Shown: positions 51,076 through 60,267 of the stretch, in pieces | How the letters are laid out: the number at the start of each line of letters is the position of its first letter | How positions within the stretch are numbered: position 1 is the stretch's first letter | Source: Vicinamibacterales bacterium | GTDB lineage: Bacteria > Acidobacteriota > Vicinamibacteria > Vicinamibacterales > JAKQTR01 | NCBI GenBank assembly: GCA_025456345.1 | Contig: JALOKU010000004.1 | Location: 57,100 to 121,099, forward strand | DNA: 64,000 nucleotides | Direction: 5' to 3' | Notes under the pieces: generated by a model | Seen by the model: only the letters and a program-made list of their open reading frames with translations | The model's database searches: none | What the model was told of the DNA's origin: nothing | Translations under genes and position numbers: made by a program

Positions 51076-52305
51076 CGTCTCCACCGTCTCGAGAATCCTG
51101 ATCTTCCGCTGCTCGAGTTCCTTGATGAAGTAGTCGTAGTTCGCGCCGTAGATGCAGTCTTCGGGCGCGACGATGCCCCTGTCGGTGACCAGGCCTTTGC
51201 CCACCATCAGGGCGCCGATCGCGGCGCTGTAACCCGTGACCCGGCCCATCGACGACACACTGTTCGCCGTGTCCGCTTCGTCCCAGAGATGGTAGGAGAT
51301 GCGGGTCCGCTTGCCGTCCTTCATCCCCTCCACCGTGTTGTACATCACGCACACGTCCGTCTCGCCGGGCTGGGCGCGGAGGCGCGGCTCGATCCGCGCG
51401 AGGAGGACCTCGCGCGGGACGACTTTGACGCCGCCCACGTCGACCTGGTCAAGGTCGAGCATGCCGCACTCCTTGAGGGTTTGCACGCCGTCCCAGTGGC
51501 CGGGCCACCTGACGGTCTTCTCCGCGAACTCCTTGAGCTGCGGGCGCGTGAAGATGAAGCTGGGCATGCCGGGCGTGATCGCGCATTCCAGCGCTTCGGC
51601 CTTGCCGAGCTTGTCGAAGACGAACTGCTCGCGCCCCGTCGACGCGTCCACTTCGACGATCTTGCCGTCCCGGAGGATGCACACCTTGATGACGTACTCG
51701 CGCAGCACGTGCGAGAACGCCCACGTGATCATGTAGCGGAGGGGGTGGCGCGCGGCGGCTTCCTTCACCGGGATGCCGCCGACGCGGGCGACGCACGACT
51801 CGGCCACGTCGAGCTTGCGGATGCCCTCGCCGCACGTCACGTTGCTCATGCCGGGCGCGAAGCCGATGCCGTCCATGAAGGTGACGTGGTTCTTGAGGGC
51901 GGTCTCGTGAATCCAGTCGCCATATTCGTTCAGCGACATGCCGGCCGGCAGCGCCAGTCCTTCGATTTCGTACGCGTCGGGGCGGCGGTGGTACTCCTCG
52001 AGGATGTCGACGAAGTTGAACCCGCATCGCACGGCCGCATCGACAACCAGGTAGCTCGTGCGGCGGTCGGGGAGCGTGTTGATGCCCACGTCGTACTGCT
52101 TCATGAGGGCCGTCAGTTCGTCCTTGCGGCCGACATCAACCTGGTGGGTGACCACCTTGGGGCTCTTCAGCCACGCCTTGGCGTTCTCGAGCGCCCCGTG
52201 GCTGCGATCCGCGAGGCCGACGGCCGTCACGGCATCGTCCCGCAGCAGATCGAACGCGACCGTTGAACCCATCTTTCCGCCGCCGCCGAACACCAGCACC
52301 TTCAT
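51067..52305 (-). CDS. Saccharopine dehydrogenase-family oxidoreductase
   Basis: MKVLVFGGGGKMGSTVAFDLLRDDAVTAVGLADRS ... GINTLPDRRTSYLVVDAAVRCGFNFVDI ... TFMDGIGFAPGMSNV. Confidence 0.85.
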   Translation of the reverse strand: MKVLVFGGGGKMGSTVAFDLLRDDAVTAVGLADRSHGALENAKAWLKSPKVVTHQVDVGRKDELTALMKQYDVGINTLPDRRTSYLVVDAAVRCGFNFVDILEEYHRRPDAYEIEGLALPAGMSLNEYGDWIHETALKNHVTFMDGIGFAPGMSNVTCGEGIRKLDVAESCVARVGGIPVKEAAARHPLRYMITWAFSHVLREYVIKVCILRDGKIVEVDASTGREQFVFDKLGKAEALECAITPGMPSFIFTRPQLKEFAEKTVRWPGHWDGVQTLKECGMLDLDQVDVGGVKVVPREVLLARIEPRLRAQPGETDVCVMYNTVEGMKDGKRTRISYHLWDEADTANSVSSMGRVTGYSAAIGALMVGKGLVTDRGIVAPEDCIYGANYDYFIKELEQRKIRILETVETLG

Positions 52306-52476
52306 TCGAAGCTCCCTGGCCCGCGCATCGGCGCGGAATGACTGCGTCTCTCCAGTGATAAATGGGGATGACTGACCGGGGTCGGGCCGCCACACCTGGG
52401 CGGCTGTCAGGCAAACGCCACCATTATAGCCGAGGGCGGCGGGCACGCCGGATCGCGTCTTGCACCCTCCGCAGCC

Positions 52477-52848
52477 ATGGGTTCACACGCCACCGTCGCC
52501 CTCGGGATTTCCGGGGAAAACCTCGCGTGCCACGAGCTGACGCGGCAGGGGTACGCAATTCTCGCCACGCGCTACCGCACGCGCGTTGGAGAAATTGACA
52601 TCATCGCCAGGGACGGCGAGACGCTGGTGTTCGTGGAGGTGAAGACCAGGAGCACCGACGACTTCGGCGTCCCCGCCGAGGCGGTCACGTGGCGGAAGCA
52701 GCGCCGGATTGTGACGATGGCGAAGTGGTACCTCAGCGAGAAGCGGCTGCACGGGTGCCTCTGCCGCTTCGACGTGGTGACGGTGCTGTGCCGGCCCGGT
52801 CTGGTGCCTGTGGTCGAGGTGGTGAAGAACGCGTTCACGGCCTCCTGA
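52477..52848 (+). CDS. UPF0102 / YraN-family endonuclease-like protein
   Basis: GISGENLACHELTRQGYAILATRYRTRVGEIDIIARDGETLVFVEVKTRSTDDFGVPAEAVTWRKQRRIV. Confidence 0.92.
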   Translation: MGSHATVALGISGENLACHELTRQGYAILATRYRTRVGEIDIIARDGETLVFVEVKTRSTDDFGVPAEAVTWRKQRRIVTMAKWYLSEKRLHGCLCRFDVVTVLCRPGLVPVVEVVKNAFTAS

Positions 52849-52914
52849 GAGGACGCGTCCGGTTGTCTTGAGTCTCCGCGCGAGGCTGTGCTAACGTAGG
52901 AGAACGGTTGGCGA

Positions 52915-52989
52915 GCGGGAATAACTCAGTGGTAGAGTGCGACCTTGCCAAGGTCGAAGTCGCGGGTTCGAATCCCGTTTCCCGCTCCA
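52915..52989 (+). tRNA. tRNA-Gly (anticodon GCC)
   Basis: acceptor GCGGGAA/TTCCCGC, anticodon stem-loop GACCTTGCCAAGGTC, T-arm GCGGGTTCGAATCCCGT, encoded CCA. Confidence 0.96.
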
Positions 52990-53035
52990 CTTTCTCCCTT
53001 CCAGCGACGCGCAGTGTGATGGTGCTTCCCGACAG

Positions 53036-53109
<74 letters not shown>

Positions 53110-53446
53110 ATTCCACTTTGAACCCTGAGCGAAGGAACGTGCCGGCCTGCCCCGGCTCCTCGGGCACCAGACTGCGGTGCAGCGAGTAACCTCCAGTCCT
53201 GCAATAGCTTGCGGCTTCCTGGCAACGGCGCGGCCGCCGATGATATACTCAGGTTATCGATTAATACCTCATCGTACTGTCCAGCGTTGTGACGCCGGGT
53301 AACGCCTGCGTCCATCCCGCGTGGCATCCCCCTGACAATCCGGTCTGAACGACCCTGGACGGGCGGGCGCCTGTTCCCTGAGAACAGACGGATTGCGCGG
53401 GCCCGCACGCGACAGGCGATGTTCGCATGGAGGTCGAACACGTCGA

Positions 53447-53845
53447 ATGCGACTCTACCAACCGGCCCAATTCGTCGCCTTGCTGGCGTGCAGCGTGTTC
53501 GCCAGCACCATCGTGCTCACGAGCGCGCCAGGCGGACGAGACATCGCACTGCCTGCGGTCGACCCCGCGAAGCGCTTCACGGCTGAAGTGACGGCCTATT
53601 CGTCATCGCCCGACGAGACCTGGGGCGATCCGTTCATCACCGCCAGCGGCCGGGAGGTCTTCGACGGCCTGGTTGCCTGCCCCCGCAGGTTCCCGTTCGG
53701 CACGCGATTCCGGATCGGTCCGCGCATCTACGCCTGCTGGGATCGCCTGCACGAGCGGTACGACCACCGGTTCGACATCTGGAAGCCCTCCAAGCAGGAG
53801 GCGCTGCAGTTCGGCAGACGGATGCTCGTCATCGAGGCGCTATGA
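53447..53845 (+). CDS. Secreted 3D-domain (MltA-C-like) protein
   Basis: N-terminal hydrophobic segment; FTAEVTAYSSSPDETWGDPFITASGREVFDGLVACPRRFPFGTRFRIGPRIYACWDRLHERYDHRFDIW. Confidence 0.78.
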   Translation: MRLYQPAQFVALLACSVFASTIVLTSAPGGRDIALPAVDPAKRFTAEVTAYSSSPDETWGDPFITASGREVFDGLVACPRRFPFGTRFRIGPRIYACWDRLHERYDHRFDIWKPSKQEALQFGRRMLVIEAL

Positions 53846-54063
53846 GGCTGCGTCGCCGGCTACCTCGCGCTGAGCGATCGGTGGGCTGGCCAGTGCGGGG
53901 GGCCGCAGGCTCGTCGGGCAGCCTGGGCGGCCCGCCTGTGACGCATTCGATACACAATCTTCAGGAGGCGCTTGACATCCGGTCTGCGCGGGCCGAGGAT
54001 GGGCGTGTTCGCGTCACCCCACACAACTGAAGCGGTTTCAGGGTCTGGAAGATGAGGCCGGCC

Positions 54064-56397
54064 CTACCTGGCTGGAGCTGCGGGCCGCAGGCGGGCAATG
54101 CGGTCTGCGATTTGCTGGAGGCTTGCCGGGCCCTCGTCGCCGTCGCCCGCGTCGGCCGCCTTGAAGCGGTACGTTCTGGCCTGGGACTTCACGGTCAGTT
54201 CGTCACCGGAGACGGCAGAGAGAAACTCGCCGTACCTGAAGAAGAACGCGTCCTTGGCCTTGTCGTCTTCCTTGTCGGGAACGAACGCGACACCGACGGA
54301 TGACACCGTCAACTGCCCGCGGCACCCCCCCAGCGCGTGCCTGTGAACGATGGGGAAGGAGTACTCGACCGGCTTCGCGGCCGATCGGACGGCCTTCGCC
54401 GCAGGTGCCGCTGCCCGTGTGCGTTCGGAGCCTGAGGTCACGCCTGGCGCGGAGATCGCGGGCCGCGGAGTGCTGGCGGCCGGCGGTGCCGGGTCCGCCT
54501 GCTCGACAGGCGGGCGCGACGAGGGTCCGCGCTGAGGCGGAGGCTGGCTGGCGAAGCGGTTCACGACGCCAGAGAGTGCCACCGTGATCACGGCCGCTGC
54601 GGACACGTAGAGTGCCCAGGACATGCGCGGCCGCCTGCTGGCGGGTTCGAAGATCAGCCCGCGCGCGTCGGGAGCTGCGCCCGGTGCCGGTTCTGCCACG
54701 CCCTCCATGCCCGGGGCAGGCGCGAAACCGGTCGCCAGTATCTCCGCCGCGCGCCCGCCGTCGACGGGTTTGGAGAAGAAGTAGCCCTGCACGTACTCGG
54801 CCCCGAGTGCACGAACCCGGGCCAGCTGGCCCTCGGTTTCGACGCCCTCCACGATCACGACGAGACCGAGCTGGTGGGCGAGGGTGGTGACGGCGCCGAC
54901 AATGTCCCGGACGTCGTTCCTCGTTTCCATCGCACGGACAAAAGACGCATCGAGCTTGAGCTTGTCCGCGGGAAACTGGTGCAGGTAAGCGAGCGATGAC
55001 TGGCCCGTGCCGAAGTCGTCGAGGGCGACGCTCGCGCCCATGGCGCGCAACTGCATCAGCTGTCCCCTGACGGCGGCGGGATTTTCCATCGCCACGCCCT
55101 CGGTCAACTCCACCACGAGACATCGGGCCGGGACGCCCGCGTCTCTCAGGGCGTCAGCGACATCCTCAATGAGCGAGGGGTGGTTGAACTGCGGGGCGGA
55201 CAGATTCACCGACACCCAGGCGTCCCCGGCGTCCGGGAGGCTCGATCTCCACGCCTTCAGCTGGAGGCACGCCTCGCGGAGGATCCACCGGCCCAGCGGG
55301 ACGATGAAGCCGGTGTTCTCGGCAAGCGGGATGAACTCGGCTGGGCAGATGAGACCCCGGCTCGGGTGCCGCCACCGGACCAGCGCCTCGAATCCAGCCA
55401 CGCGATTTGTGGCGAGGGAGACCACCGGCTGGAAGTGGAGCACGAACTCGCCCCTGTCGAGCGCGTCCGTGAAGTCGGTGTCCATCTGGAGTCCGGTCTG
55501 CGCCGATTGCAGAATGGCGGTGTCGAAGACCTCGCATCGGGCCCGGCCGAGCATCCTGGCTCTGTGGAGGGCCGTGCCGGCATCGCGCATGACGTCCTCG
55601 GCCTGCGAGTAGCCGGTGGCGCTGACGGCAATGCCGACGCTGGCTGAGAGCAGGACTTCGCTGCCGCCGACCCTGAACGGCGACAACACCTCGCCGAGCA
55701 CACGATCAGCCACCACCCTCGCGTGGCCGACCTCCGCGAGGCCGTCGAGCAGAACGGCGAACTCGTCTCCACCCAGGCGCGCGACGAGGTGGTCGCGGCA
55801 GAGGCCGGCGCCGCCCTCGCCGGCACGCAGGCAGGTCTCCAGCCGCCGGGCGGCCGCGGTCAGCAGCGGGTCGGACGTGCCCGCGCCCCCATCGTCCTTG
55901 TGCGGCTCGGTCCGGCCGAGGTCGACGAGGAGCACCGCGAAGTGGTGCGCCGGGAACCGTCTGGCACGATCGATCGCGCGCGCCAGGTGATCCATGAGGA
56001 GCACCCGGTTGGGAAGGCCGGTCAGCGCGTCGGCCACCTTCTCCGCGGTGACGTCGGAATGGCAACCCATGACCCGGACGGCACGACCGCTTTCGTTCCG
56101 GACGACCACGCCGTGGCACGACGTCCAGCGGTAGGTCCCGTCGCGGTGCAGCAGCCGGTGGGGGACGTCGAACTCCGAGGTGCCTCCCTCGAGATGCGCG
56201 TCGATCTGGCGCCGGACTTCGGCGGCGTCGTCGGGGTGGACACGCGCGAGCCAGTCTTCAGGCGAGTTTCCAACGAGGTGCTCATGGCTGCCGACCATGG
56301 AGATCCAGCGGGGCGAGAAGTGGATGCGGTTGGTGGCGAGGTTCCACTCCCAGAGCCCGGCGTGATCACCGCGAGCGGCGAGAAGTCGAGGGTTCAT
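54064..56397 (-). CDS. PAS-GGDEF-EAL protein with transmembrane segment and novel C-terminal domain
   Basis: PAS WEWNLATNRIHFSPRWISMVG; RLGGDEFAVLLDG; VAGFEALVRWRHPSRGLI; DDFGTGQSSLAYLHQFPADKLKLDASFV; transmembrane WALYVSAAAVITVALSGV; tail GGCRGQLTVSSVGVAFVP...DAFFFRYGEFLSAVSGDELTVKSQARTYRFKAA. Confidence 0.9.
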   Translation of the reverse strand: MNPRLLAARGDHAGLWEWNLATNRIHFSPRWISMVGSHEHLVGNSPEDWLARVHPDDAAEVRRQIDAHLEGGTSEFDVPHRLLHRDGTYRWTSCHGVVVRNESGRAVRVMGCHSDVTAEKVADALTGLPNRVLLMDHLARAIDRARRFPAHHFAVLLVDLGRTEPHKDDGGAGTSDPLLTAAARRLETCLRAGEGGAGLCRDHLVARLGGDEFAVLLDGLAEVGHARVVADRVLGEVLSPFRVGGSEVLLSASVGIAVSATGYSQAEDVMRDAGTALHRARMLGRARCEVFDTAILQSAQTGLQMDTDFTDALDRGEFVLHFQPVVSLATNRVAGFEALVRWRHPSRGLICPAEFIPLAENTGFIVPLGRWILREACLQLKAWRSSLPDAGDAWVSVNLSAPQFNHPSLIEDVADALRDAGVPARCLVVELTEGVAMENPAAVRGQLMQLRAMGASVALDDFGTGQSSLAYLHQFPADKLKLDASFVRAMETRNDVRDIVGAVTTLAHQLGLVVIVEGVETEGQLARVRALGAEYVQGYFFSKPVDGGRAAEILATGFAPAPGMEGVAEPAPGAAPDARGLIFEPASRRPRMSWALYVSAAAVITVALSGVVNRFASQPPPQRGPSSRPPVEQADPAPPAASTPRPAISAPGVTSGSERTRAAAPAAKAVRSAAKPVEYSFPIVHRHALGGCRGQLTVSSVGVAFVPDKEDDKAKDAFFFRYGEFLSAVSGDELTVKSQARTYRFKAADAGDGDEGPASLQQIADRIARLRPAAPAR

Positions 56398-56508
56398 CGG
56401 CGTTCCAGCTGCGGGCGCACTTCAGGTCTCTTTGTGGGATAATCGGCCGCGTCGTCGCAGGGAACTAGGGTTGGAGTTGTCCGCCCGCCACCACCCGGAG
56501 GTATTCCG

Positions 56509-57306
56509 ATGAAACGCCGTGCATTCCTGAGAACCTCGTCGCTCGCCGGTGGAGCCGTGCTGTCGTCGTGGGCCGGGGGCGAAGCGCTGGCCCAGGAGGC
56601 CTCGACGCGCGAGTTCTACGAGCTGCGGACGTACGAGATGCCGACGGGCAACCGGAAGGCGGTGCTGAACGAGTATCTCGAGAAGGCCTTCATTCCGGCG
56701 CTGAACCGCCTTGGCAGCAGGCCGGTGGGTGTGTTCTCGGTCCTGTCGGGCAGCAACGCGCTCAACCTGTTCGTGCTCGTGCCGCATGCCAGCCTCGAGA
56801 GCTTCCTCGCGGTCCCTGGCAAGCTCGCCGCCAACGCCGAGTATCTGAAGGCCGCCGCCGCGTATCTGTCCACGACCATCGACAACCCGGCCTACACGCG
56901 ATATGAGTCGACGCTGCTGTGGGCATTCAAGAACCTGCCGAGGGTCCGGGTGCCCGCCGAGACGGCGGGCAACAAGCCTCGCATCTTCGAGCTGCGCATC
57001 TACGAGAGCCACAACGAACCGACCGCCCTCAAGAAGATCGAGATGTTCAACGAAGGCGGCGAGATCGCCATCTTCGACAAAGTCGGCTTGCGATCGGTCT
57101 TCTTCGGTCAGACGCTCATCGGCCAGCGCCAGCCCAACCTCGTCTACATGACCGTCCACCAGGACATGGTGGCGCGCGAGAAAACCTGGGACGACTTCCG
57201 CAACTCGCCCGACTGGAAGGCGCTGAGCTCGAATCCTGTCTACGCGAATACCGTGTCGGCGACGACGGTGATGTTCCTGCGACCGGCGGCGTATTCACAG
57301 ATTTGA
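56509..57306 (+). CDS. NIPSNAP-family protein with Tat-like signal
   Basis: MKRRAFLRTSSLAGGAVLSS twin-arginine leader; FYELRTYEMPTGNRKAVLNEYLEKAFIPALNRLG ... IFELRIYESHNEPTALKKIEMFNEG. Confidence 0.85.
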   Translation: MKRRAFLRTSSLAGGAVLSSWAGGEALAQEASTREFYELRTYEMPTGNRKAVLNEYLEKAFIPALNRLGSRPVGVFSVLSGSNALNLFVLVPHASLESFLAVPGKLAANAEYLKAAAAYLSTTIDNPAYTRYESTLLWAFKNLPRVRVPAETAGNKPRIFELRIYESHNEPTALKKIEMFNEGGEIAIFDKVGLRSVFFGQTLIGQRQPNLVYMTVHQDMVAREKTWDDFRNSPDWKALSSNPVYANTVSATTVMFLRPAAYSQI

Positions 57307-57313
57307 GGACGTC

Positions 57314-60094
57314 ATGACCACCCTGCATCGGATCGGGTTCGCGATGACTCTGCTCCTGTGCGGGCCGGCCGCGGCGTCGCCCGCCCAGCCGGCGCCGCCG
57401 CCGGCCGCGGCCCCGATCGCGGTCGTGGAACTGCGGACGGAATACGCGGCGAATCCGCTCGGCATCGACGTTGGCGAGCCGCGCCTCAGCTGGCAGATCC
57501 GTTCGGCCGCGCGAGGCGTGGTGCAGACCGCCTACCAGCTTCAGGTTGCCGCCAGCGAGGCCGCGCTTCGTCGCGGCAAGGGCCTCGCCTGGGACTCGGG
57601 CGCCGTGAAGTCGGGGGAGTCGGCCGGCGTCCCCTACGCGGGCGCTGCGCTGCGTTCAGGCCAGCGGTACCTCTGGCGCGTCCGCGTGTGGGACGGCGCC
57701 GGGACGCCGTCAGGCTGGAGCGAACCGGCGTCCTGGGAGATGGGCCTGCTGCAGCCTTCTGAGTGGAAAGCGAGCTGGATCGAGCCGGGTCTTCCGGAGG
57801 ACCCCAGGACTTCTGGCCCCTCGCCGATGCTGCGACGCGACTTCGCGGTGAAGGGCGACGTCGAACGCGCCCGCGCCTACGTGACGAGCCACGGCCTCTA
57901 CGAGATGGCCATCAACGGCCAGCGCGTCGGTGATGCCGTCCTCACCCCGGGGTGGACCAGCTACAACAAGCGCCTGCAGTATCAGACGTATGACGTCACC
58001 GCGCTGCTGAAGAAGGGCGCAAACGCGATCGGTGTCACGCTGGGCAACGGCTGGTACCGCGGGTACCTCGCCTGGGGCGACAAGCGGAACATCTACGGCG
58101 GGCGCCTCGGCCTGCTGGCGCAGATTGTCATCACCTACAGGGGTGGGCAGCAGGAAGTGCTGGGGACTGACGCGACGTGGAGAGCGTCGACCGGACCGAT
58201 CCTGATGTCCGAGATCTATCACGGCGAAACGTACGATGCCCGGCTGGAGCGGGCGGGGTGGTCGTCGCCGGGCTACGCCGACCGCGACTGGACGGCGGTG
58301 AGCGTGGTGGAGCACCGCAAGGACCATCTCGTGGCGCCGGCCGGTCCGCCCGTACGCCGGACGGGCGAGATCAGGCCAGTCACGATCCTCAAGACGCCTG
58401 CGGGCGACACCGTCGTCGACATGGGACAGAACATGGTCGGCTGGGTGCGCATCAAGACCGAGGGGCCGGCGGGAACGACCATCACGCTTCGGCATGCCGA
58501 AGTGCTCGACAAGCAGGGCAACTTCTACATCGAGAACCTCCGGGCCGCGAAACAGACCGTGCGCTACGTTCTCAAGGGCGGCGGGCCGGAGACCTACGAG
58601 CCGCACTTCACGTTCCAGGGCTTTCGCTACGTCGCCGTGGAGGGATACCCGGGGCCGCTCACGCTCGACAGCCTGACCGGCATCGTCGTGCACTCGGACA
58701 TGACGCCCGCGAGCACGTTCGAGACGTCGAAGCCGCTCGTCAACCAGCTCCAGCACAACATCGTCTGGGGGCAGAAGGGCAACTTCGTCGACGTGCCGAC
58801 CGATTGCCCGCAGCGGGATGAGCGGCTGGGGTGGATGGGCGATGCGCAGGTGTTCGCGCCGACGGCCGCGTTCAACATGGACGTCGCGGGCTTCTTCACC
58901 AAGTGGCTGCGCGACGTGGCGGCCGACCAGCTGGAGACCGGCAGCGTGCCGCACGTCATCCCCGACGTGCTCAGCGAGCCGGGCAAACCGCAGGCCGGCT
59001 CCGCCGCGTGGGCCGACGCGGCCGTGATCATTCCGTGGACGATGTACCTCAGCTACGGAGATCGTCGCATCCTCGAGACGCAATATCCGAGCATGGTGGC
59101 CTGGGTCGAGTACATGAGGCGGCGCGCCGGAGACGATTTCCTCTGGAGCGAGGACTTCACGTTCGGCGACTGGCTCGCGTTCGCCAGCACGGCGTCCGAT
59201 TATCCGGGTGCCACGACGGGCAAGGATCTCATCGCGACGGCGATGTACGCCCATTCGACCGATCTCCTGCAGCGGACCGCGCGCGTGCTGGAAAAGGCAG
59301 AGGATGCGGCGAAGTATGGCGCGCTGCTCGACCGGATCAAGGCGGCGTTTCAGCGCGAGTTCGTCACGGCGACGGGCCGCGTGGGAGAGAACACGCAAAC
59401 GGCGTACGCGGTGGCGTTGCAGTTCGATCTGCTGCCCGAGCCGATGCGCGCGGCGGCCGCCGGCCGGCTGGCGCGGGACATCCGGCAGCGCAAGCACCTC
59501 ACGACCGGGTTTGTCGGCACGCCGTACCTGTGCCACGTGCTGAGCCGCTACGGCTATCTCGATGACGCGTACCTCCTCCTCAATCGCGAGCAGTACCCGT
59601 CGTGGCTGTATCCGGTCAAGCAGGGCGCCACGACGATCTGGGAGCGTTGGGACGGCCTGAAGCCGGACGGCACCTTCCAGGACAAGGGCATGAACTCCTT
59701 CAACCACTACGCCTACGGTGCCATCGGCGAGTGGATGTACCGCGTCATGGCGGGGATCGAGATCGACCCGGCGGCCCCCGGCTACAAGCACGCGCTGATC
59801 CAGCCTCGGCCCGGCGGTGGATTCACCAGCGTCAGCGCGTCGCACGCCACGCCCTACGGCCGCGTGAGTTCCGCCTGGAAGATGGACGGGAGCGCGTTCG
59901 AACTCGCCGTCGAGATTCCGTCGAACACCACCGCCACGATCCGTCTGCCGGGAGCACGCCTCGCCGACGTGAGGGAGGGCGGACTGGCGCTCTCGGCGGC
60001 GGCGGGCCTCTCGTCTCCGCGCCAGGATGGCGCCGACGTGGTAGTCGAGGCGGGATCCGGGCTGTACCGTTTCGCATACACCCCGGCGAAGTAG
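57314..60094 (+). CDS. Secreted alpha-L-rhamnosidase (GH78)
   Basis: VVELRTEYAANPLGIDVGEPRLSWQI ... VDVPTDCPQRDERLGWMGDAQVFAPTAAFNMD ... GATTIWERWDGLKPDGTFQDKGMNSFNHYAYGAIGEWMYR. Confidence 0.92.
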   Translation: MTTLHRIGFAMTLLLCGPAAASPAQPAPPPAAAPIAVVELRTEYAANPLGIDVGEPRLSWQIRSAARGVVQTAYQLQVAASEAALRRGKGLAWDSGAVKSGESAGVPYAGAALRSGQRYLWRVRVWDGAGTPSGWSEPASWEMGLLQPSEWKASWIEPGLPEDPRTSGPSPMLRRDFAVKGDVERARAYVTSHGLYEMAINGQRVGDAVLTPGWTSYNKRLQYQTYDVTALLKKGANAIGVTLGNGWYRGYLAWGDKRNIYGGRLGLLAQIVITYRGGQQEVLGTDATWRASTGPILMSEIYHGETYDARLERAGWSSPGYADRDWTAVSVVEHRKDHLVAPAGPPVRRTGEIRPVTILKTPAGDTVVDMGQNMVGWVRIKTEGPAGTTITLRHAEVLDKQGNFYIENLRAAKQTVRYVLKGGGPETYEPHFTFQGFRYVAVEGYPGPLTLDSLTGIVVHSDMTPASTFETSKPLVNQLQHNIVWGQKGNFVDVPTDCPQRDERLGWMGDAQVFAPTAAFNMDVAGFFTKWLRDVAADQLETGSVPHVIPDVLSEPGKPQAGSAAWADAAVIIPWTMYLSYGDRRILETQYPSMVAWVEYMRRRAGDDFLWSEDFTFGDWLAFASTASDYPGATTGKDLIATAMYAHSTDLLQRTARVLEKAEDAAKYGALLDRIKAAFQREFVTATGRVGENTQTAYAVALQFDLLPEPMRAAAAGRLARDIRQRKHLTTGFVGTPYLCHVLSRYGYLDDAYLLLNREQYPSWLYPVKQGATTIWERWDGLKPDGTFQDKGMNSFNHYAYGAIGEWMYRVMAGIEIDPAAPGYKHALIQPRPGGGFTSVSASHATPYGRVSSAWKMDGSAFELAVEIPSNTTATIRLPGARLADVREGGLALSAAAGLSSPRQDGADVVVEAGSGLYRFAYTPAK

Positions 60095-60267
60095 CGTCAG
60101 CCCGGTCCATTCGTCACGAATCTTTCACACTCCTGCTCCGAGGGTGTCGACGGTGCCGTCGTCTATACAGACAGAAGGCACCGGACGCCTGGCCTCCCGT
60201 TGCAGTTGGACCGCGACGGGCGATCCGGCCGCCGGGCCCCGCGCGCGCGGGGCGGGAGGGTGCGGCC

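Noticed and set aside
53842-54030. 62-aa ORF after the 3D-domain gene
   Set aside because: No Shine-Dalgarno or promoter support, no recognisable motif; TTGACA at 53972 lacks a convincing -10.
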